A DNA stretch of 64,000 nucleotides from Spirochaetia bacterium UBA2205 (GTDB lineage Bacteria; Spirochaetota; UBA4802; UB4802). A program made the translations under genes and the position numbers. Below the pieces are notes generated by a model. It worked only from the letters and a program-made list of their open reading frames with translations. It did not search any database and was not told the DNA's origin. Positions within the stretch are counted from its first letter, which is position 1, and each line of letters starts with the position of its first letter. This document shows positions 1 through 9,705 of this stretch, one piece after another. The stretch is taken from assembly GCA_002328585.1 (NCBI GenBank), contig DCUV01000002.1:61500-125499 (forward strand), written 5' to 3'.

Positions 1-23
1 CTCTACCGCTGAGTTATTCCCGC
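1..23 (-). tRNA. tRNA-Gly-like, 5' end only (runs off the window)
   Basis: Read on the minus strand, the bases give the 5' acceptor arm and D-arm of a tRNA (GCGGGAAUAACUCAGCGGUAGAG). This matches the usual start of bacterial tRNA-Gly. The anticodon lies outside the window, so the identity rests on the acceptor and D-arm only. It sits four bases from the next tRNA, so the two are probably co-transcribed. Confidence 0.6.
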
Positions 24-27
24 TTAT

Positions 28-110
28 TGCGAGCGAAGGGACTTGAACCCCCACACCATAAGGTACTAGATCCTAAGTCTAGCGCGTCTACCAGTTCCGC
101 CACGCTCGCA
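28..110 (-). tRNA. tRNA-Leu (UAG)
   Basis: The minus strand folds as a class II tRNA of about 83 nt. The acceptor arms are TGCGAGC and GCTCGCA. The anticodon stem CTAGA/TCTAG encloses the loop CTTAGGA, which gives anticodon UAG. A longer variable arm precedes GGTTCAAGTCC, as expected for tRNA-Leu. CCA is not encoded directly after the acceptor stem. Confidence 0.95.
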
Positions 111-177
111 TATCGGTAAACAATATCAGAAAAACAATATAATTTTTCAAGCTAAATTTTCACAGCGTAGCGGAAAT

Positions 178-250
178 TGGGTTGCCCGAGACTCGAACTC
201 GGAACCATCTGATTAAGAGTCAGGTGCTCTACCAGTTGAGCTAGCAACCC
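178..250 (-). tRNA. tRNA-Lys (CUU)
   Basis: The minus strand folds as a 73-nt class I tRNA. It has acceptor GGGTTGC paired with GCAACCC, D-arm AGCTCAACTGGTAGAGC, anticodon loop CTCTTAA (anticodon CUU) and T-loop GTTCGAGTC. The neighbouring tRNA-Leu lies about 70 bp downstream on the same strand. Confidence 0.95.
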
Positions 251-435
251 TTTCTCTTATAACCATTTACCTGACTTTACTACCAAAGAACATTTTTTTA
301 TGCATTGCATTAAAGCAATAGTTTATTATACCAGACAGTGTCAAGTTTTTTTTATTACACTACAATAAATATTCTTAACAATTACTATTATTATAAAAAA
401 TAGCCAGATTATTAAAAAAAACAAAAAAATATTAT

Positions 436-3400
436 TTAAGCCATTATTGTGGCAATAACCTTTTTGAGATCCTCCAATCGATATGGCTTTGGTAATATTG
501 CATTAAATCCGTATTCAGAGTAATTTGACATGACCGGATCATTTGAATATCCACTTGATACTATAACTTTGAAATCTTTATCTATAGCCCGTATCTGTCT
601 TATTGTATCTTTGCCACCTTGTTTACCTGGAATAGTTAAATCCATAATTGCAAAAGCATATTTATTGTTATCATACTTTGCATTCATATATTTATGGAAT
701 GCTTCTTCTCCATCAATTGTGATATCAATTTCAAATCCCAATTCTTCCAACATTGTTTTTAAAATAAACTGTATATTGCTATCATCCTCTAAAATTAATA
801 CTTTCCCACAGCCTGTAACTGTTATATTATCACAATATTGAATCTCTGTGAATGTAGCTTTATTTTTACTAGCTTTAAGATATATTTCAAAGCGCGAACC
901 TTTCCCAGCCTCAGAATCAACAAAAATATAACCACCATGCTGCTTTATAACAGAAAAGACCACTGCAAGCCCTAATCCTGTACCATGCGGTTTTGTTGTA
1001 AAATAGGGATCAAATACTTTTTCTAAAATATCCCGAGGTATACCCACTCCATTATCTTCAATTGATATTTGTACATATAATTCATTACCTATAATAACTC
1101 GTACGGGATCATTTTCTATAACATTATGTGCCGCAATTTTTAAAACGCCATATCCTTGCATAGCTTCACGTGAATTAATGACTATATTTTGTATAACCTG
1201 CCCTATCTGTGCTTCATCAACCTCAACATTGTATAGATCATCGGCAATTATGAAGCGGGATTCGATGGCTGTACCCCGTAATACGAATGTAGATGTTTCT
1301 ACAAGAATATTTTTTAATGAAGTAAGTTTCTTAAGAGGGGCACCACCTTTTGAGAATGTCAATAATTGCTGAGTAAGTTCTTTTGCTTTAAATGCTGCAG
1401 TTTCGGCGCCACGTATACTATTATATAGTTCTGAATTTTCATTAATTTTATATTTTACGATTGAAAGATTACCAACTATAGAAGTTAATATATTATTAAA
1501 ATCATGTGCAATTCCAGCAGCTAAAAGTCCAGTTGATTCTAATTTAGAGGTCTTTGCCATTTGTTGCTCAACAATTTTCTTCTGTGTTATATCTCGCAAT
1601 AAAATAACAGCGCCATTCACATCATTGTGTTGATTTTTTAATGGCAATAAATTAAATTCAATATCATACTTCCTCTCATTAACCCGTAATATACATTCCT
1701 GATGAATACTATTGTTTTTCAAAGTATCATATATTTCCTTAAAATTTAATGAAAAAGATTGTTTACACTCTATGGTGAGCAAATCACTTACCATAGTATT
1801 CAGGATCAAATTAACTGGTTTTCCCAATACGCTACATGTAATAGTATTAACCAAAACTATTTTACCATAACTATCGGTTACAATAACAGCATCTGTTATT
1901 GACTCTAATATTCTATTTAAAAGTTCCTTTTCTTCTGATAATTGTATATTCTGGGTAGTAATTTTTGCCTGCACATTAGCTAGATCAGCATTTATCTTTT
2001 GCAACTCATTAAATTGATCTAAAATAATTTGAGCATTTTGCTTTATCTGTGTGATATCAACAATCAAGCTGACAACAAATTCCTCCTTTGAAGAAATAAA
2101 AATATCAGAATTTATACTACACTGCTTCAGCTTCCCATTTTTTGTTTGGAAAAGAATATCCATATCTTTGACTTCACGGTTAGTTCGTAATTCCTGTAGA
2201 TATTGTTTTAACTCATTTTTATCTGCAAACACATCCAGATCATAGATGGATTTTCCTAATGCTTCATGGAGTGAAAAATCAAATGTGGTTAATGCAGCCT
2301 CGTTAACTTCCCTGTACATTCCATCGTTATAGGTATTGATAGTCATTGGAATAGGACTGGAATGGAATGCCTTATAAAATTTTTCCTCTGATTGTTTTAA
2401 TTCCGATTCAATACGTTTTTTTTCTGTAATTTCAAATACTGAGCCCAATGTGGCAGGTTTACCATTTAACACTATCTGCGTAGCGGAAAAATCGACCCAT
2501 TTAATTGTATTATTTTTTGTAACAAGTCTTAATTCATATCGGTTTGGAACAGGTTTTCCTTCTAATTGAGCTTTTGCCCGTTCAATTATCCATCCCCTAT
2601 CTTCTTCTGATATAAACTCCCAAAATAATTTTCCCAGAATTTCCTCTTCTGGGTATTCCAGAATTTGAATAACTGCAGGATTAACATAATACACCTTGGA
2701 GTCATTGATAACAAAAATACCAGCTGCTACCGACGAAGCTAATGTTTTAAAACGTTTATCACTTTCTTTCAGTTTTATTTCAGCTAATTTCTTATCATGA
2801 ATATCAGTAACAACTCCTGTTAATCCAATATAGTTTCCCTTTTCATCATAATGTGATTCGGATATTGTTAAGACATATCGATAGCTTCCTTCTTTGGTAA
2901 TTAATCGATATTCAAGGGGTTCAAATATCTTTCTTTTAGCCAGTTCGCAACTTTCGATAAACATAGCCACATCTTCAGGATAGATAAAGTTTATAAAATA
3001 TTTCCCAAGTATTTCATCAGGTGTAAATCCTATGATAGTACTTATATTCCCGCTCATATATTGTACGATACCATCTTTATCCACTTGAAATACCACATCA
3101 TGTATGGTATCAATTATTTCCTTTTTATATTTTGATTGAGCCAATACACTCTTAACCATATAGCTATCCATAATGGCACCAAGCTGTTCACCAATAACTT
3201 CTAACAGCGGATATATATTTTGAGAAATTGTATTTGTAGAATGGGATCCAACATTTATAACACCAATAATGGAATTTCTAAATTTTATAGGAACTATTAC
3301 AACTGCTTTTATCCCTTCCAGTCTTCTAAAATCATTGTCACAAAGTTCCATGTTTGTATAATCAATACATTGTGGCGTGCCATTCATTACTAACTGATAG

Positions 3401-3948
3401 TTCCAGCTTTCGTTGTTATAAATGGATGCAGATTTAATATATGAGTTAGTCAAACCTCTGGCAAAAGTAAGTTTAAGTTCCATGGTAAGCTGATCAATAA
3501 TATAGATGCCTCCGCAATCCATTCCTGTTACTTGAATAATTGAATTTAAAATATATTCAAAAACATCAACAAAATGTTGAAAATCATCAGCAATCTTTAC
3601 TTTATATATATTGTGATATATGTCGTGTATTACCTTTGGTATTTGTTTTTTTGATTTTGCAATAATAACCATAATGGTTTTATCACCATATTTACTATCA
3701 AACAATGAAAATTGATATGAACAATTTTCATTTTGAAATTTTACCACTGTTTCAACACTGGAACCTGTTGATAGTTCCAGGCAATATCTTTTTACATCAT
3801 CAATTATTAATGAATAGGGAAATGTATCAGCAATATTTTTATTTATAAAAGAGTCATTGTTGGAATTAATAATTTCCAATAAACTATCTATACAAATAAA
3901 ATCACAATCAATAAATTTCAAAATGTCAATAATAGGCACTATCTTCAT
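436..3948 (-). CDS. Hybrid sensor histidine kinase with GAF, multiple PAS, kinase and receiver domains
   Basis: A sensory kinase of 1170 residues with no membrane segment, so it is probably cytoplasmic. A GAF-like domain covers about residues 100-260. About four PAS/PAC repeats follow between roughly 275 and 790; tracts such as GVVTDIHDKKLAE and DITQKKIVE are typical PAC ends. The HisKA motif GIAHDFNNILT is near 815, with His as the phospho-acceptor. The ATPase domain shows DNGVGIP and GTGLGLAVV. A C-terminal receiver near 1045-1165 carries the phospho-acceptor Asp in MDLTIPGKQGG. The input ligand cannot be read from sequence. The gene starts three bases after the stop of the transglutaminase-like gene, so the two are likely co-transcribed. 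A separate output partner is not adjacent. Confidence 0.92.
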   Translation of the reverse strand: MKIVPIIDILKFIDCDFICIDSLLEIINSNNDSFINKNIADTFPYSLIIDDVKRYCLELSTGSSVETVVKFQNENCSYQFSLFDSKYGDKTIMVIIAKSKKQIPKVIHDIYHNIYKVKIADDFQHFVDVFEYILNSIIQVTGMDCGGIYIIDQLTMELKLTFARGLTNSYIKSASIYNNESWNYQLVMNGTPQCIDYTNMELCDNDFRRLEGIKAVVIVPIKFRNSIIGVINVGSHSTNTISQNIYPLLEVIGEQLGAIMDSYMVKSVLAQSKYKKEIIDTIHDVVFQVDKDGIVQYMSGNISTIIGFTPDEILGKYFINFIYPEDVAMFIESCELAKRKIFEPLEYRLITKEGSYRYVLTISESHYDEKGNYIGLTGVVTDIHDKKLAEIKLKESDKRFKTLASSVAAGIFVINDSKVYYVNPAVIQILEYPEEEILGKLFWEFISEEDRGWIIERAKAQLEGKPVPNRYELRLVTKNNTIKWVDFSATQIVLNGKPATLGSVFEITEKKRIESELKQSEEKFYKAFHSSPIPMTINTYNDGMYREVNEAALTTFDFSLHEALGKSIYDLDVFADKNELKQYLQELRTNREVKDMDILFQTKNGKLKQCSINSDIFISSKEEFVVSLIVDITQIKQNAQIILDQFNELQKINADLANVQAKITTQNIQLSEEKELLNRILESITDAVIVTDSYGKIVLVNTITCSVLGKPVNLILNTMVSDLLTIECKQSFSLNFKEIYDTLKNNSIHQECILRVNERKYDIEFNLLPLKNQHNDVNGAVILLRDITQKKIVEQQMAKTSKLESTGLLAAGIAHDFNNILTSIVGNLSIVKYKINENSELYNSIRGAETAAFKAKELTQQLLTFSKGGAPLKKLTSLKNILVETSTFVLRGTAIESRFIIADDLYNVEVDEAQIGQVIQNIVINSREAMQGYGVLKIAAHNVIENDPVRVIIGNELYVQISIEDNGVGIPRDILEKVFDPYFTTKPHGTGLGLAVVFSVIKQHGGYIFVDSEAGKGSRFEIYLKASKNKATFTEIQYCDNITVTGCGKVLILEDDSNIQFILKTMLEELGFEIDITIDGEEAFHKYMNAKYDNNKYAFAIMDLTIPGKQGGKDTIRQIRAIDKDFKVIVSSGYSNDPVMSNYSEYGFNAILPKPYRLEDLKKVIATIMA

Positions 3949-3951
3949 AAA

Positions 3952-4650
3952 CTATTTAACAATTTCTTCACCCTCAAATTTTCTATTAGCAAAATTTTGT
4001 TCAAAGAGGGTAATCCATAACTCAACTCGTTCGCTTCCGTAACATTCTTTCCATGCTGTAATGATGGTTTCGACAGGAACATCATAAAAACTGCCATGAT
4101 AGTCAAGATATTCCATGTACAGTTTATTTTCTGAATTATATTCTGGAAAGATTGCATCATCTACACCATTAAATTCAATTGGTGATACTTTATGCAATAT
4201 ACATAACTCTTTATTAAAGGCAGGAGTAGCTTTAACCCATTTGTCATTCAAATAAAATTCGGTAAAGCCATGATACGCAAAAACATTGGTTCCCAGAGTT
4301 TCAAGTAATTGTTTGGTAGCTATATGATTTTTTACTGTTGCAAAACCTACGCGGCTTGGGATATTACAAGCTCTTGCAAGCGCACATAATAAAGAAGCCT
4401 TGGAAACACAAAATCCTCTACCTCTTTGTAAAACAAATTTTCCATGATAATGTTCAGGTTTATAAAATGGGGAATAGGGATCATAATATATACTATCCCG
4501 TACTGCATAAAAAAGCTTCACTGATTTTTTTACCGAATCTGCTTCAGAACCAATTGCAGAATGTGCAAAATCAACTACTAATGGATCATCACTGTCAATA
4601 CATCGTGATGGCGCCAGATATAATTTCAAATCACTATCTACCATAGGCAT
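3952..4650 (-). CDS. Transglutaminase-like cysteine protease-fold protein
   Basis: A 232-residue protein of the transglutaminase-like superfamily. The catalytic Cys lies in GRGFCVSKASLLCALARA, followed by AYHGFTEFYLNDKWVKATPAFN, which supplies the His and the Asp-like position of the triad. No signal peptide is visible, so it is probably cytoplasmic. Bacterial members act as proteases, amidases or cross-linkers, and the substrate here is unknown. It is the first gene of a two-gene unit with the hybrid kinase. The start may be the first or third codon, since both are Met, and no strong ribosome-binding site is seen. Confidence 0.82.
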   Translation of the reverse strand: MPMVDSDLKLYLAPSRCIDSDDPLVVDFAHSAIGSEADSVKKSVKLFYAVRDSIYYDPYSPFYKPEHYHGKFVLQRGRGFCVSKASLLCALARACNIPSRVGFATVKNHIATKQLLETLGTNVFAYHGFTEFYLNDKWVKATPAFNKELCILHKVSPIEFNGVDDAIFPEYNSENKLYMEYLDYHGSFYDVPVETIITAWKECYGSERVELWITLFEQNFANRKFEGEEIVK

Positions 4651-4772
4651 TGATACAATTAATATTTTTTTTATGCGCTTTTACCATACTATCCCATACA
4701 ATAAATATTTCAATAATTAATAGTGTTTATTGTATCAAAATAACATAAATAACACCGCATGTATATTAATAC

Positions 4773-5414
4773 TTAGTATATTTTGTATATTGCAATTATC
4801 TCATTAAAGTATTTATATCCCCATATCTGTTGTTTAACCTCTAGTTTACATTGTGCTAAAGCATCATAAAAGTTGCTCTCAGCGCATGCTATTATATCAC
4901 CAATAAAAATTATAGTATGGCCCCCGGCATTTTTATAAGCATATAACGATTCATACGCCATCATGCTTTGAGGTTCAGGCCAGCATAGCATCAACGCCCT
5001 TTCAGGATGATTACCTGCTTCTATTGCTTCGGCTTTTATAACATCATACCATTGATTATGGAACCATTGATTGCTGGAATAATTTGAAAATGGCAAAGCT
5101 GTTTCATCCGGAGGGTACTTATCAGTTGCTATTATATCAACCTTCACCTGATTAAGGATATAAGCCCAATAGCCGTTACCGGCACCAATTTCTATGATGG
5201 GCGATAGCTCCTGAATTATTTTTATAGTATCAATTGTAGGCACAGCAAAAGCATATTTTTTAATTAAATCGTACCGTACATTCCAGTACTGATATTCATC
5301 GAATTGATTATTGTGATATGTCACTATTTCCTGTAAATAGGGATTATTGATGACGAAATCTTTTTCTTCAGGAATATAATTGAAGATATCAAATTCTTTA
5401 ATAGTGCTGTTCAT
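4773..5414 (-). CDS. SAM-dependent methyltransferase-like protein
   Basis: A 213-residue protein. The stretch PIIEIGAGNGYWAYIL resembles motif I of class I SAM-dependent methyltransferases, followed by an acidic residue in IIATDKYPP that could bind the ribose. The rest does not resemble a family I can name. The tract MLCWPEPQSMMAYESL, with Pro after Trp-, occupies the usual motif IV position. There is no signal peptide. It stands alone between an upstream tRNA pair and the transglutaminase gene. The substrate is unknown. Confidence 0.65.
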   Translation of the reverse strand: MNSTIKEFDIFNYIPEEKDFVINNPYLQEIVTYHNNQFDEYQYWNVRYDLIKKYAFAVPTIDTIKIIQELSPIIEIGAGNGYWAYILNQVKVDIIATDKYPPDETALPFSNYSSNQWFHNQWYDVIKAEAIEAGNHPERALMLCWPEPQSMMAYESLYAYKNAGGHTIIFIGDIIACAESNFYDALAQCKLEVKQQIWGYKYFNEIIAIYKIY

Positions 5415-5434
5415 TGTTTGAATGTATCACAATG

Positions 5435-5508
<74 letters not shown>

Positions 5509-5520
5509 GTTTATATTATG

Positions 5521-5593
5521 GGTGGATGACGGGGCTCGAACCCGCAACAACTGGATCCACAGTCCAGGGCTCTACCATTGAGCTACATCCACC
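5521..5593 (-). tRNA. tRNA-His (GUG)
   Basis: The minus strand folds as a tRNA with acceptor GTGGATG/CATCCAC and anticodon loop CTGTGGA (GUG). The extra 5' G (position -1, opposite C73), the identity element of tRNA-His, is encoded at base 5593. Confidence 0.95.
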
Positions 5594-5705
5594 GTGTGTT
5601 CATCATCAATTGCTTATGACATTATTTAAAATTTTATTATAGTGTCAATTATATTTCAATTCAAATAATTTTCTGTATTCTTTACTAAAAATAGTACTGG
5701 TTTCT

Positions 5706-6734
5706 TTACCATCGGAAAAGTAATGAGCCAAGGAATAAAAACAATAATGAGACAGCAACTAAATATACTATCTGAAATTGCATATCCAATAGTGTTGCTC
5801 CTTCATTCATTACCATTCTTGCTCCATCTACGATATGCGTTAATGGTAAAAACTGTGATACTTTCTGAACCCAGGGTCTACTCCCTTCCAGTGAAAACCA
5901 TACTTCAGATAAAAACATCATAGGCCATGTTATAATATTGATTACCCCATCAGCAAATTCCTGACTATCGCTCCGTGATGCAATAAGTAATCCCAATGAG
6001 ATCATACAAAAGCTACCTAACGCGAAGAGAACAAACAACGTAAACAATGATCCCTTGCACTTAAATCCATATAGCAATACTGTCCCAACATACACTACAA
6101 CTGTAGTAGCTAAAACCACAAACATTCGTGATAGTATCTGAGCACTTAAAAATTCAAATGGTCGTACAGGAGCCACGCTAAAGCGTTTTAATATACCGTT
6201 TTTACGATACATTACAAGAACATATCCAACACCATATAGTGAATTAAACATGGCATTCATTCCAAGAATACCCGGAAAAAGCCATTCTACATATTGTATA
6301 CCTTTATTGTAAAATGACTGCTTTTTAAAAACAGAACTCTTGTTTTGTGCTCCCTTGAGCAATTGCTCTGCCAGATATCCATTAGGCGATGATTCATTAA
6401 TCCAGTATGTTTTACTATTACTATCAATCACCATATCGATTTTGAATTTTTGAAGACTTCCTATTGCTTTTTCTTTAGAATTAAATTTGATAAAATTTAT
6501 ATATTTAATCTTTAAAAATTCATTAAACTGTTTATTGGATATAACATTTTCCGCCGGTTTTTCTGCTAATGCAACAATGCCAACCTTCAAAATGGGCGAC
6601 GAATCGCTTCGGAATACAACAGTAAATCCAACAATTATTAATATGGGAAAAATAACATTCCATCCCAGTGCCGACCTATCCCTGTAAAACTCTTTTGTTC
6701 GGGCTATAAATATTGTCCAGATTCGGTATATCAT
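5706..6734 (-). CDS. ABC-2 type transporter permease
   Basis: A 342-residue membrane protein. It has one N-terminal membrane segment (WNVIFPILIIVGFTVVF), an extracytoplasmic domain of about 130 residues, and then five further hydrophobic segments. This is the layout of ABC-2/DUF-type drug or polysaccharide exporter permeases. Its start lies six bases after the stop of the ATPase gene, so the two form one exporter operon. The substrate cannot be inferred from sequence. Confidence 0.88.
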   Translation of the reverse strand: MIYRIWTIFIARTKEFYRDRSALGWNVIFPILIIVGFTVVFRSDSSPILKVGIVALAEKPAENVISNKQFNEFLKIKYINFIKFNSKEKAIGSLQKFKIDMVIDSNSKTYWINESSPNGYLAEQLLKGAQNKSSVFKKQSFYNKGIQYVEWLFPGILGMNAMFNSLYGVGYVLVMYRKNGILKRFSVAPVRPFEFLSAQILSRMFVVLATTVVVYVGTVLLYGFKCKGSLFTLFVLFALGSFCMISLGLLIASRSDSQEFADGVINIITWPMMFLSEVWFSLEGSRPWVQKVSQFLPLTHIVDGARMVMNEGATLLDMQFQIVYLVAVSLLFLFLGSLLFRW

Positions 6735-6740
6735 AAAAAG

Positions 6741-7625
6741 TTACGCCCTTAATTGTGTTCCCGTAAGTTTTAAGAATAAATCTTCTAAATTCTGTGAGCG
6801 CACCACCATGCCGGTAATATCAATATTTTTATCGATGAGAACGCGTAAACAATCATGAGGTTTTTCAGTTTGAATTTCGATTGTGTTATTAACTATGTAC
6901 CAATTGCATTCTATGCTATTTAACATATCCGCATCTATTACCGAAGGTAGTGTTATAGTAACCCCCCTGCAATACTGGTTTAGCAGATTGATTGGTGAAT
7001 CCATTGCAATAATTTTACCTTGATCCATAATTGCAACAATATCACATAAATTTTGAGCCTCTTCCATATAATGAGTTGTTAATATTATCGTCTTACCTTT
7101 CATTTTTATAGTTTGTACTATATCCCACACATGTCTCCGTGCCTGCGGGTCCAATCCTGTTGTTGGTTCATCCAAAAATAATAATTCAGGATCATTTGCC
7201 AGAGCTATTGCCAGAAGCAAACGCTGCTTTTGACCACCTGAAATTTTCCGGTTATCTCTGTTTAAGATTTCATCCAGATAGCACATCGCTATCAAATCAT
7301 TCAGGTCAGCACGTTTCGCATATAAATTTCTAAAAGACAAAAGTATCTCTTTTACAGTAAGATATTGCTGTAATTCTGTTGTCTGGAGTTGTATCCCAAC
7401 CTCCTGCTTGAATCGGTGATCACGATTTTTACCTTTATATAATATTATCCCTTCATCAGGTTTTTGAATCCCTTCTATAACTTCAATTGTTGTTGTTTTC
7501 CCCGCACCATTAGGACCAAGTAAACCAAAACAAATACCATAGGGTATTGAAAAGCTTACTCCATCCACAGCCTTAACACCAGGAAAACCTTTATAAAGAT
7601 TTTTTACCTCAAGAATATAATCCAT
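6741..7625 (-). CDS. ABC transporter ATP-binding protein
   Basis: An ABC ATPase of 294 residues from the ATG at 7625; an in-frame TTG four codons earlier is possible. Walker A is GPNGAGKTT, the signature is ISGGQKQRL and Walker B is LLFLDEPTTGLDPQ. The switch His is in TTHYMEEAQ. The C-terminal extension after about residue 215 is typical of DrrA/CcmA-type exporter ATPases. It pairs with the downstream ABC-2 permease to energise export across the inner membrane. Confidence 0.93.
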   Translation of the reverse strand: MDYILEVKNLYKGFPGVKAVDGVSFSIPYGICFGLLGPNGAGKTTTIEVIEGIQKPDEGIILYKGKNRDHRFKQEVGIQLQTTELQQYLTVKEILLSFRNLYAKRADLNDLIAMCYLDEILNRDNRKISGGQKQRLLLAIALANDPELLFLDEPTTGLDPQARRHVWDIVQTIKMKGKTIILTTHYMEEAQNLCDIVAIMDQGKIIAMDSPINLLNQYCRGVTITLPSVIDADMLNSIECNWYIVNNTIEIQTEKPHDCLRVLIDKNIDITGMVVRSQNLEDLFLKLTGTQLRA

Positions 7626-7706
7626 ACGTTTGTTCAAAATCCAATCATTTAGTACAGCAATATCTCTATGTTTGGAAAGGTACCGGATGGTATGTTACAA
7701 TAAAAA

Positions 7707-8990
7707 TCAAAAGCATCTTTCACATTCCATAACAAATTGCGGTTTCTGATTACCATAGTTACAATGGTATAGTATATGCAAGCAATTTTTTGCCCTTGTT
7801 AACGCAACATACATCAATCGTCGTTCTTCCTCAATATCAGTATAGGGATCAGGCAGCAATCTATCTTTAACGCCACAAAGTACAACCACATCAAATTCCA
7901 GCCCCTTCGCCGAATGTATTGTCATAAATTGTACATTGCTATAACTTTGTATCTGAGATTGCAAAGAAGTGCCCTGCCAGTTATTCCGGTATAGCACACC
8001 TATGGAATGAGTATTATCATATTTTCCCAGGATAGATGCTGTTATAGTTACTTCCTCTGCAAACGAAGATGCTTTATGAAACAGTATTAATCCTCCGCTT
8101 CCCCTCACCGCTTTAATCCAGCGTCGTGATCTGAATTTATTTTTTGCTATCAATCGGTTGGACAATACAACAATTTCTTTCTTTGAGCGATAGTTACTGT
8201 TTAATGAATGCACAGTAAGATTATTAAAATATTTTTTTGCATTAACGATATACTCTACCTTAGCATTTCTGAATTTATAAATTGACTGCCAATCATCACC
8301 AACCATAAATACATTTTGTTTGTCTTCAGGCAGAAGTAATTTTAATAATACAAAATTATTTTCTGATGTATCCTGAAACTCATCAACCATTATATATTTA
8401 AACTGCTCGTGTATTTTTTTCCGTAATAATGGATTTTCATGTAACAGCTTTGAAGAAATATTAATCATATCATCAAAGTCAATATAATTATGATTACGTT
8501 TATAATTGGCATACTCCTCTTTGATCATTATCATTTTTTCATATAAATCGCCATGTAATTGTGATATACTATTAGTTTGTAATTTTGATACAATTTTATA
8601 AACAACCATTGAGGGGATACCATAGAACTCTGCAATATGGTTATTGATGATTTCCTTCATTATATTTTGTGAAATATCTTCATCCAGCACCCTTACATCA
8701 CTCATATTTTTTTTAATAATAAACTGCAGGCAAAATGAATGGAATGTAGTAGCAACAACCCTGCTACCAGCATCTCCCAGTACAGCAACGATTCGTTGCT
8801 TTAACTCATCTGCAGCTTTTCTGCTAAACGTTAATAAAAGCATCTCATCAGGATTACACAATTTTTTATTAATGAGTGCAATACTTCGCTGAATTATAGT
8901 ATAGGTTTTACCACTGCCAGCAGAAGCTATAACCAGATGTGCACCTTGCTCTGCATTAATGGCTGTGACTTGATTTTTATTTGCAATCAT
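7707..8990 (-). CDS. Compact UvrD/Rep-type superfamily 1 DNA helicase
   Basis: A 427-residue SF1A helicase. Motif I is ASAGSGKTYTI, motif II VDEFQDTSE, motif III VGDDWQSIYKFRNA, motif V TIHSAKGLEFDVVVL and motif VI ERRLMYVALTRAK. All the ATPase/helicase motifs are present, yet the protein is about 300 residues shorter than UvrD or PcrA (about 720). The spacing between motifs IV and V leaves almost no room for a 2B domain. It probably unwinds or remodels DNA 3' to 5', but a repair role is inference. It is monocistronic, with no frameshift, so it looks like a naturally small family rather than a truncation. Confidence 0.88.
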   Translation of the reverse strand: MIANKNQVTAINAEQGAHLVIASAGSGKTYTIIQRSIALINKKLCNPDEMLLLTFSRKAADELKQRIVAVLGDAGSRVVATTFHSFCLQFIIKKNMSDVRVLDEDISQNIMKEIINNHIAEFYGIPSMVVYKIVSKLQTNSISQLHGDLYEKMIMIKEEYANYKRNHNYIDFDDMINISSKLLHENPLLRKKIHEQFKYIMVDEFQDTSENNFVLLKLLLPEDKQNVFMVGDDWQSIYKFRNAKVEYIVNAKKYFNNLTVHSLNSNYRSKKEIVVLSNRLIAKNKFRSRRWIKAVRGSGGLILFHKASSFAEEVTITASILGKYDNTHSIGVLYRNNWQGTSLQSQIQSYSNVQFMTIHSAKGLEFDVVVLCGVKDRLLPDPYTDIEEERRLMYVALTRAKNCLHILYHCNYGNQKPQFVMECERCF

Positions 8991-9091
8991 TATATATGTT
9001 TTTATCTATAATACTATTTTTGTAATACTATTTTTGTAATAATGCAAAATCTATTGTTTGATGATAATCTCTATTGACAATAATAACGGTT

Positions 9092-9590
9092 CTACGTTAT
9101 GTTATTGTATACCTTTTCGATGTCCGCTAATTGCTTTTTATTTAATTTCGTGATTTCCATTATCGTCTTTTTATCAATCCCCTTTTCCAACATCTTGATG
9201 GCAATATTCTTTCTTTCAATAGATATACCTTCATGAACTCCTTTTTGAATTCCCTTATCTATGTCTATGTGAATCCCTTCATTAAATCCTTCTTTGCGAA
9301 AATCCTCTTGCATTTTTTGTATTGTCCTGGATAGCATGCTTTGCGCCTCCTTTGGTTCTTCTATTGTTTCCAGTATAACTGCTGCATTATCAAATTTTCC
9401 ATGTGTTTGCAAATAATGCATTAACCAATAGAACAATGTCCGTATCATCATTGGCGCACTGTTATAAATATGCAATAATTCCTTTATTCCGTCAACTGTT
9501 TTAAGGAAAACTTGAGTATCTCCTGTTTCAAATAAAAAAACGGTTGATATAATATTTATATGCCTTATCATGAATATCGTTTTTTGCCAT
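9092..9590 (-). pseudogene. Rpn-family (PD-(D/E)XK nuclease/transposase) remnant with internal deletion
   Basis: The ATG at 9590 follows a good ribosome-binding site (GAGG). It encodes MAKNDIHDKAYKYY, the expected start of Rpn-type recombination-promoting nucleases, but meets a stop after 20 codons. The rest of the family reads on in another frame from about 9560 (FLFETGDTQVFLKTVDGIKELLHIY). It continues to the charged helical tail with GFNEGIHIDIDKGIQKGVHEG repeats, ending at 9092. The length (about 170 codons against about 300) and the direct junction of N-terminus to C-terminal half show that the nuclease core is missing. It is almost certainly non-functional. Confidence 0.75.
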
Positions 9591-9705
9591 AGATACCTCA
9601 AAAGGATTAACGTTATTAATATTGAGTTATCTATTAATACGCTTTTGCAGGGAAAAATTAAAAGAAATGCAGAAAAAATTTTGTAATTTTACTAAAAAAA
9701 TACGT

